Under the pieces are notes generated by a model, which had not been told where the DNA came from, ran no database searches, and worked only from the letters and a program-made list of their open reading frames with translations. A program made the position numbers and the translations under genes. 64,000 bases of DNA. Source: Paenibacillus xylaniclasticus (GTDB lineage: Bacteria; Bacillota; Bacilli; Paenibacillales; Paenibacillaceae). The stretch spans positions 1 to 64,000 of the forward strand of contig NZ_BIML01000020.1 of assembly GCF_004001065.1 (NCBI RefSeq). The letters run 5' to 3'. Shown piece by piece: positions 34,962 through 45,975 of the stretch (the first letter of the stretch is position 1; each line of letters opens with the position of its first letter).

Positions 34962-36308
34962 CTAAACTTCAAACCAGTTGTAAGCAGCCACTCTGCTGTA
35001 GAACTTGAAGCTGTCCTTTATAATACGCTCTTGGGTATCATAATCGACATACGTCATCCCAAAGCGCATCGAATAGCCGAACGCCCATTCATAATTGTCC
35101 ATGAGCGACCATGCATAGTAGCCCTTCACATTAACGCCGGAATCGATCGCCCGTGCAACGGACGCCAGATGAGACTTAATGTAACGAACGCGGCGGTCGT
35201 CATGCACTTTACCGTCAGCGGAAGGTCCATCATTATAGCATGCGCCGTTCTCCGTTATATAAACCGGAATATCACCGTATTGATCTTTAATAAAGACGAG
35301 GAAATTGTACAGGCCTTGCGGGTAGTACGTCCAGCCGATGTCAGTACGATCCCAGCCCATATCAACCGCTTCCCAATCGAACAGTCCTTCATTCTCTTTA
35401 TATTTCCCCACACCACCGGTGTAGTAGTTAATGCCTAAGAAATCAATTTTCTGCGAGATGTCTTCCATATCTCCCGGTTGGATCGGCACTTCGACGCCTT
35501 TGCCGCGGAACCATTCCACAAGCTTCTCCGGATAATGGCCATGCATAACTGGACGAATGAACCATTCGTTCTGCCAAGCAGATTTGCGCCAGCAAGCGTC
35601 AATATCCTCCTGACGGGTGCTGTAAGGCTCTTGCCAGTCTACATTCGGCACAATGCCAATCTCGCCCTCGATGCCGCGTTCGCGGAACAGGCGGACCGTG
35701 CGGCCATGTGCAACGAGCAGATGATGAGCAACATTCGTCGCCAGCTGCAGATCGCGGTTGCCCGGCGCATGCTCGCCAATGTAGTTAGACAGATAGGATA
35801 CGCACCACGGCTCGTTGAACGTTGCCCACAGCTTAATTTTGCCCTTGAACGATTCGAAGACTGTGTCAGCATACCGCAGGAAATGATCAATCGTCTCCCG
35901 ATTATTCCACCCGCCCCGGTCTTGCAGTGCTTGCGGCAGATCCCAATGATACAGCGTGCACATCGGCTCAATACCGTATTTCAGCAGCTCGTCCACAAGA
36001 CGATGGTAGAAGGCCAAGCCTTCCTCATTCACAGCGCCTGAGCCGTCTGGAATGATGCGCGGCCAAGCGATCGAGAACCGATACGTTTGAAGTCCCATAT
36101 CCGCCATCATTTTAACGTCATCCGGATATCTGTGGTACATGTCGCAAGCGACATCCCCGTTATCTCCCATAAATACGCGACCCGGCGTACGTGCGAACGT
36201 GTCCCAAATCGACAAGCCGCGTCCTCCCTCTTGGTACGCGCCCTCTACCTGATACGAGGCGGTCGCTGCACCCCACTTGAAGCCTTGCGGAAATTGTATA
36301 ATTGCCAT
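34962..36308 (-). CDS. bglA: family 1 beta-glucosidase
   Basis: A 448-residue glycoside hydrolase of family 1. The acid/base Glu lies in TFNEPW and the nucleophile Glu in VYITENGACYND; QVEGAYQEGGRGLSIWDTF is the N-terminal signature. The length is that of BglA from Paenibacillus. No signal peptide is present, so it works in the cytoplasm and breaks beta-glucosides such as cellobiose. No transporter gene lies next to it. An AGGAGACG site is close to the ATG. Confidence 0.95.
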   Translation of the reverse strand: MAIIQFPQGFKWGAATASYQVEGAYQEGGRGLSIWDTFARTPGRVFMGDNGDVACDMYHRYPDDVKMMADMGLQTYRFSIAWPRIIPDGSGAVNEEGLAFYHRLVDELLKYGIEPMCTLYHWDLPQALQDRGGWNNRETIDHFLRYADTVFESFKGKIKLWATFNEPWCVSYLSNYIGEHAPGNRDLQLATNVAHHLLVAHGRTVRLFRERGIEGEIGIVPNVDWQEPYSTRQEDIDACWRKSAWQNEWFIRPVMHGHYPEKLVEWFRGKGVEVPIQPGDMEDISQKIDFLGINYYTGGVGKYKENEGLFDWEAVDMGWDRTDIGWTYYPQGLYNFLVFIKDQYGDIPVYITENGACYNDGPSADGKVHDDRRVRYIKSHLASVARAIDSGVNVKGYYAWSLMDNYEWAFGYSMRFGMTYVDYDTQERIIKDSFKFYSRVAAYNWFEV

Positions 36309-36606
36309 TCTGTTAACGTCTCCTATCTTTCCCTATATTCGCGAGCCGCGCGGCAGTCAACGCTGACCCTCTCACATGTGCATGGCAAACTGGACTGCAT
36401 GCACCATTGTTCCTAACATTATAGCGGTTTGTACTCATGCATCCTATGTAGGATTTTGTCGATTATTATTGCATTTTTGTTATCAAAGGGAAGTGGATTT
36501 CGTGGAAAAAGCGATCAAAGGAAGGAGGTTCCAAATCCGCGGCAGCCTTCATACAATATGAAAAATGACTGTTCTCATTCAAGCCGGATAGAGGAGGCGC
36601 TCTCTG
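36309..36606 (+). other. non-coding gap ahead of the lipase gene
   Basis: About 300 bases. Nothing certain is here. A frame begins with GTG at 36502 and gives a 19-residue basic peptide (VEKAIKGRRFQIRGSLHTI) after AAAGGGAAG. It contains a perfect AAGGAGG at about 36522, which has no start codon at a usable distance. The lipase ribosome site GAGGAGG lies at the end. Confidence 0.3.
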
Positions 36607-37419
36607 ATGGCAGAAAAAGCTGCAGCATTCGACTCGTGTACCGCTCTATTCATGGCAGCCGTATGCGAGCAATCCTATGTACAGTATTACAATCCGACCG
36701 GTGCATTCCTAGTACCGACAGGCTACAGAACGATCGGCAAATTCAAAGCGCAGGCTTATGAAAGTAAACCGGAATATTTCGGATTTCTAATCGAATCCGA
36801 TCGGGTTGCCGTGCTTGCCTTCAGAGGTACCCGCAGTACGATGGATTGGGTATCCGATTTCATTTCGCAACAAATAATCTATAAGCCGGGAAAACCAAAA
36901 TGCCTCTCTCACAAAGGGTTCACAGATATATATGCAAGTTGTCGAGAGCAAGTTATAGAGCTGGTCAAAACGATCGATCCGAGCAAGCAATTGTTTGTGA
37001 CCGGCCATAGTCTTGGTGGAGCGCTTGCCACTCTGGCTGCTTTCGACATTGCCTTCAATCTAGAACGCGAGCCGATCGTCTATACCTTCGGTGCTCCACG
37101 AGTCGGAGATCCTCGATTCGCCCGGCTGTACAACAAGCTTGTGAAGCAGCATTGGCGCATTCAGAACGAGTATGACATTGTACCTCATCTACCGCCGCTC
37201 GTATACCGTCAGCCCAAAACAAAAAAAATTTTTTATTACATGCATGTGCGCGGAGAAGTGAAACGGTCGTTCCGAATGGGATCGGTTTTCGGCAATCATG
37301 TACTGCGAAGCTATTTCGCTGACCTAGCCAAAGACGATCCTGCATATGCCGCTGCACTCTGCGCAAGTCCAATCGGTTGGTGTCCCCCGCCTCCCGATCC
37401 ACCGCCAGCGGAAGAGTAG
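36607..37419 (+). CDS. class 3 lipase family protein
   Basis: A 270-residue alpha/beta hydrolase of the lipase class 3 group. It has VAVLAFRGTRSTMDWVSDF (oxyanion part), the nucleophile elbow VTGHSLGGALATLAA, the acid in NEYDIVPHLPP, and a His in MHVRGEV or NHVLRSYF. Such lipases act on acyl glycerols. There is no evident signal peptide, so secretion is unclear. The C-terminal end is Pro-rich (CPPPPDPPPAEE). Start preceded by TAGAGGAGG. Confidence 0.88.
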   Translation: MAEKAAAFDSCTALFMAAVCEQSYVQYYNPTGAFLVPTGYRTIGKFKAQAYESKPEYFGFLIESDRVAVLAFRGTRSTMDWVSDFISQQIIYKPGKPKCLSHKGFTDIYASCREQVIELVKTIDPSKQLFVTGHSLGGALATLAAFDIAFNLEREPIVYTFGAPRVGDPRFARLYNKLVKQHWRIQNEYDIVPHLPPLVYRQPKTKKIFYYMHVRGEVKRSFRMGSVFGNHVLRSYFADLAKDDPAYAAALCASPIGWCPPPPDPPPAEE

Positions 37420-37460
37420 TAACGCTTATTGAGAAGCGACCTCTCCCGCCTACACAACGT

Positions 37461-37486
37461 GAAGGACGAGCATTCGCTCGTCCTTC
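37461..37486. terminator. short bidirectional terminator
   Basis: A perfect 11-base-pair stem GAAGGACGAGC around ATTC, followed on the plus strand by ATTTATC. It stands between the convergent lipase and ribA genes. Confidence 0.7.
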
Positions 37487-37512
37487 ATTTATCTAATATC
37501 GGCTTAAACCGT

Positions 37513-38289
37513 CTATGAAGATGGGTTGCTGTGGCTTATGCTGTCGAAGTGGCCGGAGCGATTCACTTTCGTTTCCAAATACCGTTTATTAAATTCGGAT
37601 ACGTCGCCCCACAGCGGGATTCGTCCGGATACATCCGCTCCAGAAGCAGTAAGAGCATCCAGCTTGCGGGGGTTGTTCGTAATAAGCGTGACCGGCTTCG
37701 AACGAAGCGTCTTCAGCACTTGAATCGCATCATCGTAGCTGCGAATATCGTCCTGGAAGCCGAGTTGAAGATTGGCGTCGACCGTGTCGTAGCCTTCTTC
37801 CTGCAGCACGTAAGCCATTGCTTTGCTGAATAGGCCGATGCCGCGTCCTTCATGATTAGCCAAATAGAACAATGCTCCTGCACCGTGTGCGACAATCATC
37901 TTCATCGACTGTCTAAGCTGATAGCCGCAATCGCATCTCTTACTGCCAAAAATATCGCCCGTATGGCAAATGCTGTGCATCCGAATCAAAGCGTCAGAGA
38001 CGTTCGCAAAATCACCGTATACAAGCACGCTGGACTGCTGCATCTCCGCCAGATTGGAAGCGGACAGCCGCTCGATGATTCTCTCCGTCGAAGCGGTCTC
38101 GTCATCACATGCATCACCAGCCATGTTGTCGCACCTTAGCCAGCAATACCATTGAAAGATATGTGTCTCTCCGCCCAAATTAACCGGCAAACGTACCGGA
38201 CCGACGAGATAAATCGTCTTGTCGCCGCTTGGTACCGCCGTTATTTTACGCTTCAATATCGAAATGATATCCGTCTGAATCGTATACAT
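37513..38289 (-). CDS. ribA: GTP cyclohydrolase II
   Basis: A 258-residue protein with the zinc motif ICHTGDIFGSKRCDCGYQ and the GTP-binding part NHEGRGIGLFSKAMAYVLQEEG, followed by LITNNPRK. This is a stand-alone GTP cyclohydrolase II, which takes GTP to the pyrimidine precursor of riboflavin. There is no DHBP-synthase domain fused to it, and no other rib genes are near. The first 90 residues differ from the usual short N-terminus and may be a family-specific addition. No FMN riboswitch was seen upstream. Confidence 0.88.
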   Translation of the reverse strand: MYTIQTDIISILKRKITAVPSGDKTIYLVGPVRLPVNLGGETHIFQWYCWLRCDNMAGDACDDETASTERIIERLSASNLAEMQQSSVLVYGDFANVSDALIRMHSICHTGDIFGSKRCDCGYQLRQSMKMIVAHGAGALFYLANHEGRGIGLFSKAMAYVLQEEGYDTVDANLQLGFQDDIRSYDDAIQVLKTLRSKPVTLITNNPRKLDALTASGADVSGRIPLWGDVSEFNKRYLETKVNRSGHFDSISHSNPSS

Positions 38290-40167
<1,878 letters not shown>

Positions 40168-40185
40168 CAAGAAGGGGCGGATACG

Positions 40186-41931
40186 ATGGCGGAGCACAGT
40201 CTTCACGTACATGAGAATGAGCATGAAGCCGCCAATGCCAATAAATCCGTGGATTGGACATGGTCGGCTGTAGACCGGGCTGCGCTGTTCGACCGCCTCC
40301 GGAAGCATTCGTTCGACCTCCTTATTATAGGCGGCGGCATTACCGGAGCCGGCATCGCCCTCGATGCGCAATCGCGGGGGATGCGGACAGCCGTAATCGA
40401 CATGCAGGATTTCGCCGCGGGTACGTCCAGCCGCTCGACCAAGCTCATTCACGGCGGGCTGCGCTATATGAAGCAGCTCGACTTCGGCATCGTCGCCGAA
40501 GTTGGCAAGGAGCGCGCTATCGTCTACGAGAATGCCCCACACGTCACAACACCGGAGCGGATGCTGCTTCCGATCTATGAAGGCGGGACATTCGGATGGC
40601 TGTCCACCTCCTTGGGACTGCGTCTGTACGACTGGCTTGCAGGTGTGAAGAAGCAGGAACGAAGACGAATGTTAGACGCTCGCAGGACAGCCGAACTTGA
40701 GCCGTTACTACGGAAGGATGGGCTGAAAGGCAGCGGTTATTATGTCGAATATCGGACCGACGACGCAAGACTGACGATCGAAACGATCAAGAAAGCGGTC
40801 GAGCTCGGCGCTGTCGCCCTTTCCTATGTTGCGGCCGAATCGTTCCGTTACGATCGATTCGGCCGTCTGATCGCCGTATTGGTTCGTGATCAGCTAAGCG
40901 GCGTCACTGCCGAAATAAGCGCGGCCCTAGTCATCAATGCTGCAGGACCATGGGTCGATAAAATTCGGGAAGCAGATGGCTCTAAGCGGGGCACAACGCT
41001 CCATCTGACCAAAGGAATTCATCTTGTATTCGACAGAATGCGGTTCCCGCTTCGGCAAGCCATCTACTTCGACGCACCTGACGGCCGAATGATATTCGCG
41101 ATACCGCGTGACCGCAAGACGTATGTTGGTACGACAGATACGAGCTATAAAGCCGACATTGCACGGCCGAGAATGACATTAGTCGAGCTCGCTTACCTGC
41201 TGCATGCTGTAAATATGGTGTTTCCAGACTTGGCGCTTGCCCCGCGCGACGTTGAAGCGAGCTGGGCCGGCATTCGTCCGCTCATCCACCAAGAAGGCAA
41301 AGATCCGTCCGAAATATCGCGCCGGGACGAACTGTTCATTTCACCATCCGGTATGATCTCCATCGCTGGCGGAAAGCTGACCGGTTATCGTAAAATGGCG
41401 CACAAAGTCGTCGACAAAGCGGCTACTCTGCTGCAAGCGGAAGGCGCAGGTCCGTTCAGCCCCAGCCGGACGCAAAGCATCCCCTTATCAGGCGGAGACG
41501 TCGGCGGTTCAGCCGGCATGCCCGCGTTCGTGCGAACGATGACCGCTTCCGGCGTGGAAGCCGGGCTTTCGCCTGCGGATGCCGAGCAGCTGGCTTGCCG
41601 GTACGGCTCGAACTTCCCGCTGCTGCTTGCGCTCCTGCCGGCATGCCGCGCCGAGGCAGACGCAGCCTCCGGCATGCCGCTGGCACTGCTGGCACAGCTT
41701 CATTACGCGCTCCGCTACGAAATGGCCGTCAAGCCGGTTGACTTCTGGATTCGGCGAACAGGCGCCTTGCTGTTCGATCGGGCGCTCGTTCAACGCTGGA
41801 AGAATGCCGCCTCAAGCATTATGGCCCGCCAGCTTGGCTGGCCGGAAGACGTACACACGGCATACAATGCCGAGCTGGAGAGAGAGCTGCACAACGCCGT
41901 AACGCCGGTCTTGGCAGACGATGAGGAGTAA
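40186..41931 (+). CDS. glpD: glycerol-3-phosphate dehydrogenase
   Basis: A 581-residue flavoenzyme. FAD binding is in LLIIGGGITGAGIALDAQSRG, followed by DFAAGTSSRSTKLIHGGLRYMKQ, the glpD signature. The C-terminal domain is the usual DAO_C helical part. It oxidises glycerol-3-phosphate to dihydroxyacetone phosphate at the membrane, passing electrons to quinone. Ribosome site AGAAGGGG. Second gene of the glpK-glpD operon. Confidence 0.95.
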   Translation: MAEHSLHVHENEHEAANANKSVDWTWSAVDRAALFDRLRKHSFDLLIIGGGITGAGIALDAQSRGMRTAVIDMQDFAAGTSSRSTKLIHGGLRYMKQLDFGIVAEVGKERAIVYENAPHVTTPERMLLPIYEGGTFGWLSTSLGLRLYDWLAGVKKQERRRMLDARRTAELEPLLRKDGLKGSGYYVEYRTDDARLTIETIKKAVELGAVALSYVAAESFRYDRFGRLIAVLVRDQLSGVTAEISAALVINAAGPWVDKIREADGSKRGTTLHLTKGIHLVFDRMRFPLRQAIYFDAPDGRMIFAIPRDRKTYVGTTDTSYKADIARPRMTLVELAYLLHAVNMVFPDLALAPRDVEASWAGIRPLIHQEGKDPSEISRRDELFISPSGMISIAGGKLTGYRKMAHKVVDKAATLLQAEGAGPFSPSRTQSIPLSGGDVGGSAGMPAFVRTMTASGVEAGLSPADAEQLACRYGSNFPLLLALLPACRAEADAASGMPLALLAQLHYALRYEMAVKPVDFWIRRTGALLFDRALVQRWKNAASSIMARQLGWPEDVHTAYNAELERELHNAVTPVLADDEE

Positions 41932-41981
41932 GGCTCGGATCGCCTATTAGGATGAAGTGCCGTATACCAGCCGAAGCATGT

Positions 41982-42028
41982 TAAAAAAAGCCGCTTGCTG
42001 CCGAACGATTCGGACATAAGCGGCTATT
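41982..42028 (-). terminator. terminator after trhA
   Basis: AGCCGCTT and AAGCGGCT form the stem, with an inner CCGAA/TTCGG stem; seven T follow on the minus strand. Confidence 0.85.
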
Positions 42029-42034
42029 GTCTAT

Positions 42035-42673
42035 TTATAGAACAAACAGCAAAATGGCAAAGAAGTGCAGGATGGAGCCTGCCAGAACGAACAGATGCCA
42101 TACCGCATGATGATACGGAAAGCTGCGCCATACATAGAATACAGTCCCTACCGTATACAGAATGCCGCCTGCAATGAGCAGCTGCAGTCCGCCCGGTGCC
42201 AGCCCTTCAACAAGCGGCCCCCATGCGAACACGATAATCCAACCCATCGCGATGTACAGCAGCGTCGACGTAAACAAAAACTTCGAGGCAAAGAATGATT
42301 TGAATACGACGCCGCAAGCGGCGACTCCCCATACAATGCCGAACATCGTCCAGCCGAGCGCGCCTTGTACGATATGGAACAATATTGGCGTATACGTTCC
42401 AGCGATGAACACATAGATAAATGAATGATCGAGCACCTCGAACACTTTCTTTGCTTTTCCTTCCGGAAAGCTGTGAACGAGCGTCGATGCCGTATAGAGC
42501 AGCAGCATGGAGGAGCCGTAGATCGTAAAGCTGACAACGTGCGCCGCCGTGCCTTTGAGCGCGGCGAATACGATGAGCAGCGACAAGGCAGCGACGCTGA
42601 GCAATGCGCCAATGCCATGTGTCAACGCATTCGCCACTTCTTCCCGTCTCGTATAAGTATGCGTATTAGCCAT
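42035..42673 (-). CDS. trhA: hemolysin III family membrane protein (TrhA/YqfA-like)
   Basis: A 212-residue protein with seven membrane helices. It has the N-terminal family motif REEVANALTHGIGALLS, conserved Ser/His parts (LVHSFPEGKAKKVFEVLDHSFIYVFIAGTYTPI), and YHHAVWHLFVLAGSILHFFA at the end, all of the HlyIII/adiponectin-receptor group with putative metal sites of three His. Bacterial members modulate membrane energy or lipids; role unclear. It lies four bases after a small gene of unknown function. Confidence 0.9.
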   Translation of the reverse strand: MANTHTYTRREEVANALTHGIGALLSVAALSLLIVFAALKGTAAHVVSFTIYGSSMLLLYTASTLVHSFPEGKAKKVFEVLDHSFIYVFIAGTYTPILFHIVQGALGWTMFGIVWGVAACGVVFKSFFASKFLFTSTLLYIAMGWIIVFAWGPLVEGLAPGGLQLLIAGGILYTVGTVFYVWRSFPYHHAVWHLFVLAGSILHFFAILLFVL

Positions 42674-42677
42674 CAGT

Positions 42678-43058
42678 TTACACCTTCTCGTTGGAATATG
42701 CCATATAAGAATCGACGGTGAGCGTCAGCCTCTTCCGCTTCTCATCGTAGCTAACCTTCGGCTGGTCCTGATCGTACATCCAAAATTTCTGAACGGCGCC
42801 ATTCCCTTCAGGTAGTCCTTCGAAATAAAATAAATTCAAATACGGTGCATTCGCTTGAATGAAGGCAGCTTGCTCAGCCGTCACCCCTATTACCTCGATC
42901 GTCCAATGGCCATCGTGTTCACGGATGTCGAAAGGACAGCCGTCTACCGCTGTGTCGATTAGCAATCGACCGATCGCCAGCTTAATAAGTGCCTTCGAGC
43001 CGGGCGGCGGAGGCGAGAATGCGCCTGGCCGCCGATTCGTAATCGGTTGCGGGGTCAT
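42678..43058 (-). CDS. hypothetical protein coupled to the pirin gene
   Basis: A 126-residue protein that I do not recognise. It starts with a Pro-rich stretch (TNRRPGAFSPPPPGSK) and goes on with a compact alpha-beta part (KALIKLAIGRLLIDTAVDGCPFDIREHDGHWTIEVIGVTAEQ) and an acidic, aromatic end. No membrane segment or signal. Its ATG overlaps the stop of the pirin gene by four bases, which shows that they are coupled. Confidence 0.7.
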   Translation of the reverse strand: MTPQPITNRRPGAFSPPPPGSKALIKLAIGRLLIDTAVDGCPFDIREHDGHWTIEVIGVTAEQAAFIQANAPYLNLFYFEGLPEGNGAVQKFWMYDQDQPKVSYDEKRKRLTLTVDSYMAYSNEKV

Positions 43059-43813
43059 AGCTTCGCACCTCCTCCAATTCCCGGCGGCGTATAAGGCGGC
43101 ATATCGATCAGCAGCGCAAACGCCTGCTCTCCTTCTGCCTGAACCGCTAGCTTGAAGCCGGTTACCCCCGTCATTCTTACTGTGTCTCCCTGCATCAGCC
43201 GATCCGTCTCTTCGCCCATCGTTGTCAAGGAGGCTGCGCCTTCAATTAAGTACAAATACTGCAGTCGGCCATCTGCCGATTCGAAGCCCAGCTCCGTTCC
43301 CGGCTCTACCTTCGTTAAGTACATCATTATATTCTGATGGATAAAAGCAGTGCCATGAGCACCAGTAGGCGTAACAATCGGCAGCCATTTCCCGGGCAAT
43401 TGTGCGATGTCATAATGTGACGTCTCATAGGACGGAGCTAAACGTGACTGCTCCGGAGCAAACCAAATTTGCAGCAATTCAACAGGCTCCGCTCCCGGAT
43501 TGACCTCGGAATGAATAATGCCCGTGCCTGCGCTCATACGCTGAATGCCGCCGAACGTCGTAACCGCCTTATGCCCGGTGCTGTCCTCATGCTGAAGCTC
43601 GCCGCGAAGCACGACCGTCACAATTTCCATCTCGCGGTGCGGATGCGCGCCGAAGCCTCGCCCGCCTTCAATAATATCGTGGTTGAATACGCAAAGAGGA
43701 CCGAAAAACCGGTTATTCTCGTCATAATAATTGCTGAACGAGAAGTGGTGCCGGCTCCTCAGCCATCCTGCGTCTTGGGCATAGATCGCGTCCGCCCTCC
43801 GAATATCGATCAT
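43055..43813 (-). CDS. pirin family cupin protein
   Basis: A 252-residue bicupin. The pirin-type metal motif is seen at the N-terminus: GFGAHPHREMEIVTVVLRGELQHEDSTG, with His ligands and a Glu; HSEVNPG follows. Some pirins have quercetinase activity, others act in redox control; the target here is unknown. It is coupled by overlap to the small gene after it. Ribosome site GGAGGGGATCATC before the ATG. Confidence 0.9.
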   Translation of the reverse strand: MIDIRRADAIYAQDAGWLRSRHHFSFSNYYDENNRFFGPLCVFNHDIIEGGRGFGAHPHREMEIVTVVLRGELQHEDSTGHKAVTTFGGIQRMSAGTGIIHSEVNPGAEPVELLQIWFAPEQSRLAPSYETSHYDIAQLPGKWLPIVTPTGAHGTAFIHQNIMMYLTKVEPGTELGFESADGRLQYLYLIEGAASLTTMGEETDRLMQGDTVRMTGVTGFKLAVQAEGEQAFALLIDMPPYTPPGIGGGAKL

Positions 43814-43855
43814 GATGATCCCCTCCGATACTTGCCTTAGCCTTAGTGTATCGGA

Positions 43856-44557
43856 TCAGACCCACCCTTTCAACCAATTACCGATTCGGCCAATCGTTTT
43901 ATCCAAATTGCATACCGATTGGTCATCGACGTACGGTTTCTGATGGCGAAAATAGTCCGCATGTCCGCCGATTACCGGTATGCCTTCCACCAAACCGGGC
44001 GCATACTTATATCGGTTCCAATATGGAACGCTTCGCTTCCGCTCACTGCTGCTTAAGCTCCAGCCTCCCCAAGTCCCGATGCGGCTGATCGGGTCCGTTA
44101 CCTTGCCGTTAGCATCGACCGAATGAAAATAACCGACCCGATCCTTCAGCTCCGGAAGCACCCGAATACGAGGAGAACCAATCTGTACGACGCGAAAATC
44201 GCGGAGCGTGCCAGCGCGATGCAGCTTGACAGCCGCTTGATAAGCTGCTGCCCCTCCGCCGCTATGGCCAATTAATAGCACTCGTCCGTCACCCTTGTAT
44301 GTCGCTTGAATGCTTTCCGCCGCTTTGCGCCCGCCGACCCGACTTAGACGAAGTCCGTTCGTTAAATCGCTGCCCACCTCCAGCACCTGCGTCCACAGCT
44401 TACGGCTGTTGTCGCCATAAGGAAACAGTACATGGATATCAAGCTTGCCGACTTCTTGACCAAGCATGTCCTCCAGCTTGCGGCAGCATTCCGAGAACAT
44501 ATGGCCTGCCGTTGCTACGCCTGCCATCAAATATACCGTTAAAGACATCGTCATCAT
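43856..44557 (-). CDS. lipase-like alpha/beta hydrolase
   Basis: About 233 residues. The nucleophile motif LLIGHSGGGAAAYQAAVKL is clear, with later VVQIGSPRIR and a His near the end (GGHADYFRHQKPYVDD). I take GGAGG as ribosome site and put the start at the first ATG of MMTMSLTVYLMAG; the frame is open 17 codons before. It does not have a signal peptide. It is like uncharacterised lipase/hydrolase proteins of Bacilli; no substrate is known. Confidence 0.78.
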   Translation of the reverse strand: MMTMSLTVYLMAGVATAGHMFSECCRKLEDMLGQEVGKLDIHVLFPYGDNSRKLWTQVLEVGSDLTNGLRLSRVGGRKAAESIQATYKGDGRVLLIGHSGGGAAAYQAAVKLHRAGTLRDFRVVQIGSPRIRVLPELKDRVGYFHSVDANGKVTDPISRIGTWGGWSLSSSERKRSVPYWNRYKYAPGLVEGIPVIGGHADYFRHQKPYVDDQSVCNLDKTIGRIGNWLKGWV

Positions 44558-44687
44558 GATTTCCTCCATGCGGTTCTCTCTCGAACAACGCGATTGAATG
44601 TGCCGCATCTACATTATTTGAAGAATGGGTACGGTTTCATTCAGCCGTCTGCTGTAAGAAGCACGGGCGGCAATCAAATCTAAAAAT

Positions 44688-44735
44688 AACGGGGACCCAA
44701 GTACGAGCTGCATACCTGCTTAGGTCCCCTGTTCA
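44688..44735 (-). terminator. terminator after the glycosyltransferase operon
   Basis: AACAGGGGACC and GGTCCCC(G)TT pair around AAGCAGGTATGCAGCTCGTACTTG, with TATTTTTAG following on the minus strand. Confidence 0.8.
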
Positions 44736-44751
44736 ATAACAGTTGTGTCGT

Positions 44752-45975
44752 TTAAGCCTTCATATTAAGCATGATATCAATCTTGGCACATAGCTTTACC
44801 CAGTCCAAATATTCGATTGCATCCTGCTGTGTACGATAACATACCTTCTGCAGAAGCTCCGGGTTGTTGCACGCTTCGATAAAGCGCTCCGCTAATTCCG
44901 CTGTATCTCCAACAGCATGCAGCGAGCCAAATCCGACATGCCGACTGGAAGCCGCATACGATTCGTTCATCGTATCCTTGCTAGATTCGTGCATTGCAGC
45001 ATCACGGCTGTACTCAATATCGGAAGCAATATAATAGCAGCCATGAGCCCTTGCCTCCGCAAACACGTTAGGAAATCCTTCATATGCAGAAGGCAATGCG
45101 AATATTTTCGACTTGGCGAACCAATCATTCAACACGGTTTTATCCTTTATCATGCCTGTGAAGATGATACGCTCTGCCAGGCCTTCGTTGTCTTTCATGA
45201 ATTGATCGATGTATGGAAGAAATTGCTCCTCAATACTTCCCGCCAGAACTAGCTTCCAGCTAGCTGGGATATGAGGCACCGCGAGCTTAAAGGCTTGCAG
45301 CAGCTGGTCCGTTAGCTTCTGAGGCGTCCCTAATCTCCCTGCCGTAAATATGATATCTTCTTTATTCTCGAACTCAAAAATCGTATTTAATCGGTCGTCA
45401 CTGCCAAGCGGATAATAACCGTTCGGTAAATAATAGACCGGCACTGGCCATTTTTGATTAATATAATCAACCATCGTCTCAGTAGTAATCAAATCACAGC
45501 TTCTGAGAAATTGGAAGAACGTCGAATCGATTGGCGTCTTATTAATCCATGCAATGTTCGCATCCAGCTTCAAATAGACTTTGCCTGCCGGGTTCAACTG
45601 CTTGTACTTCATCACTGCATGGAAATAAAACGGATAAAAACCGAAAAGGTACAGCACATCGATCTTCGCCGCATTACGTTGGATATATTTCTCTACATCC
45701 TTGGCGCAATCAGACAGATTGCTTCCGAACACGGTCTCCATCATATGATCAGGATCATATTCGAAGCTTGGTTCGATATAATCGAATTTTATATCCTCGC
45801 TAAAAAACGGCAAGGAAGGCCAAGTCATTTCTCCTTTACTTGGCTTATAGATGGCGTACACCGCCTCATAACCCATATATTTCTGCATGAGATATGGAAT
45901 GAGCCCGACGTCTTTCGTCAAGTGTGCATCCGAGAAGCCCGGCGCCAGCAAATAAAACGTTTTTCTATCTTTCAT
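44752..45975 (-). CDS. glycosyltransferase (GT4/GT1 family)
   Basis: A 407-residue cytoplasmic GT-B glycosyltransferase. The C-terminal domain has IFTAGRLGTPQKLTDQLLQAF, LVLAGSIEEQ and ALPSAYEGFPNVFAEARAHGCYYIAS, where the E of the EGFPN loop binds the sugar-nucleotide. The N-terminal half is of the acceptor-binding type with a DVLYLFGFYPFYF region. It is the last gene of a three-gene operon and overlaps the gene before by 11 bases. GC content is lower than that of the surrounding genes. The acceptor is unknown; a surface glycan or a flagellin-type protein is possible. Confidence 0.85.
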   Translation of the reverse strand: MKDRKTFYLLAPGFSDAHLTKDVGLIPYLMQKYMGYEAVYAIYKPSKGEMTWPSLPFFSEDIKFDYIEPSFEYDPDHMMETVFGSNLSDCAKDVEKYIQRNAAKIDVLYLFGFYPFYFHAVMKYKQLNPAGKVYLKLDANIAWINKTPIDSTFFQFLRSCDLITTETMVDYINQKWPVPVYYLPNGYYPLGSDDRLNTIFEFENKEDIIFTAGRLGTPQKLTDQLLQAFKLAVPHIPASWKLVLAGSIEEQFLPYIDQFMKDNEGLAERIIFTGMIKDKTVLNDWFAKSKIFALPSAYEGFPNVFAEARAHGCYYIASDIEYSRDAAMHESSKDTMNESYAASSRHVGFGSLHAVGDTAELAERFIEACNNPELLQKVCYRTQQDAIEYLDWVKLCAKIDIMLNMKA

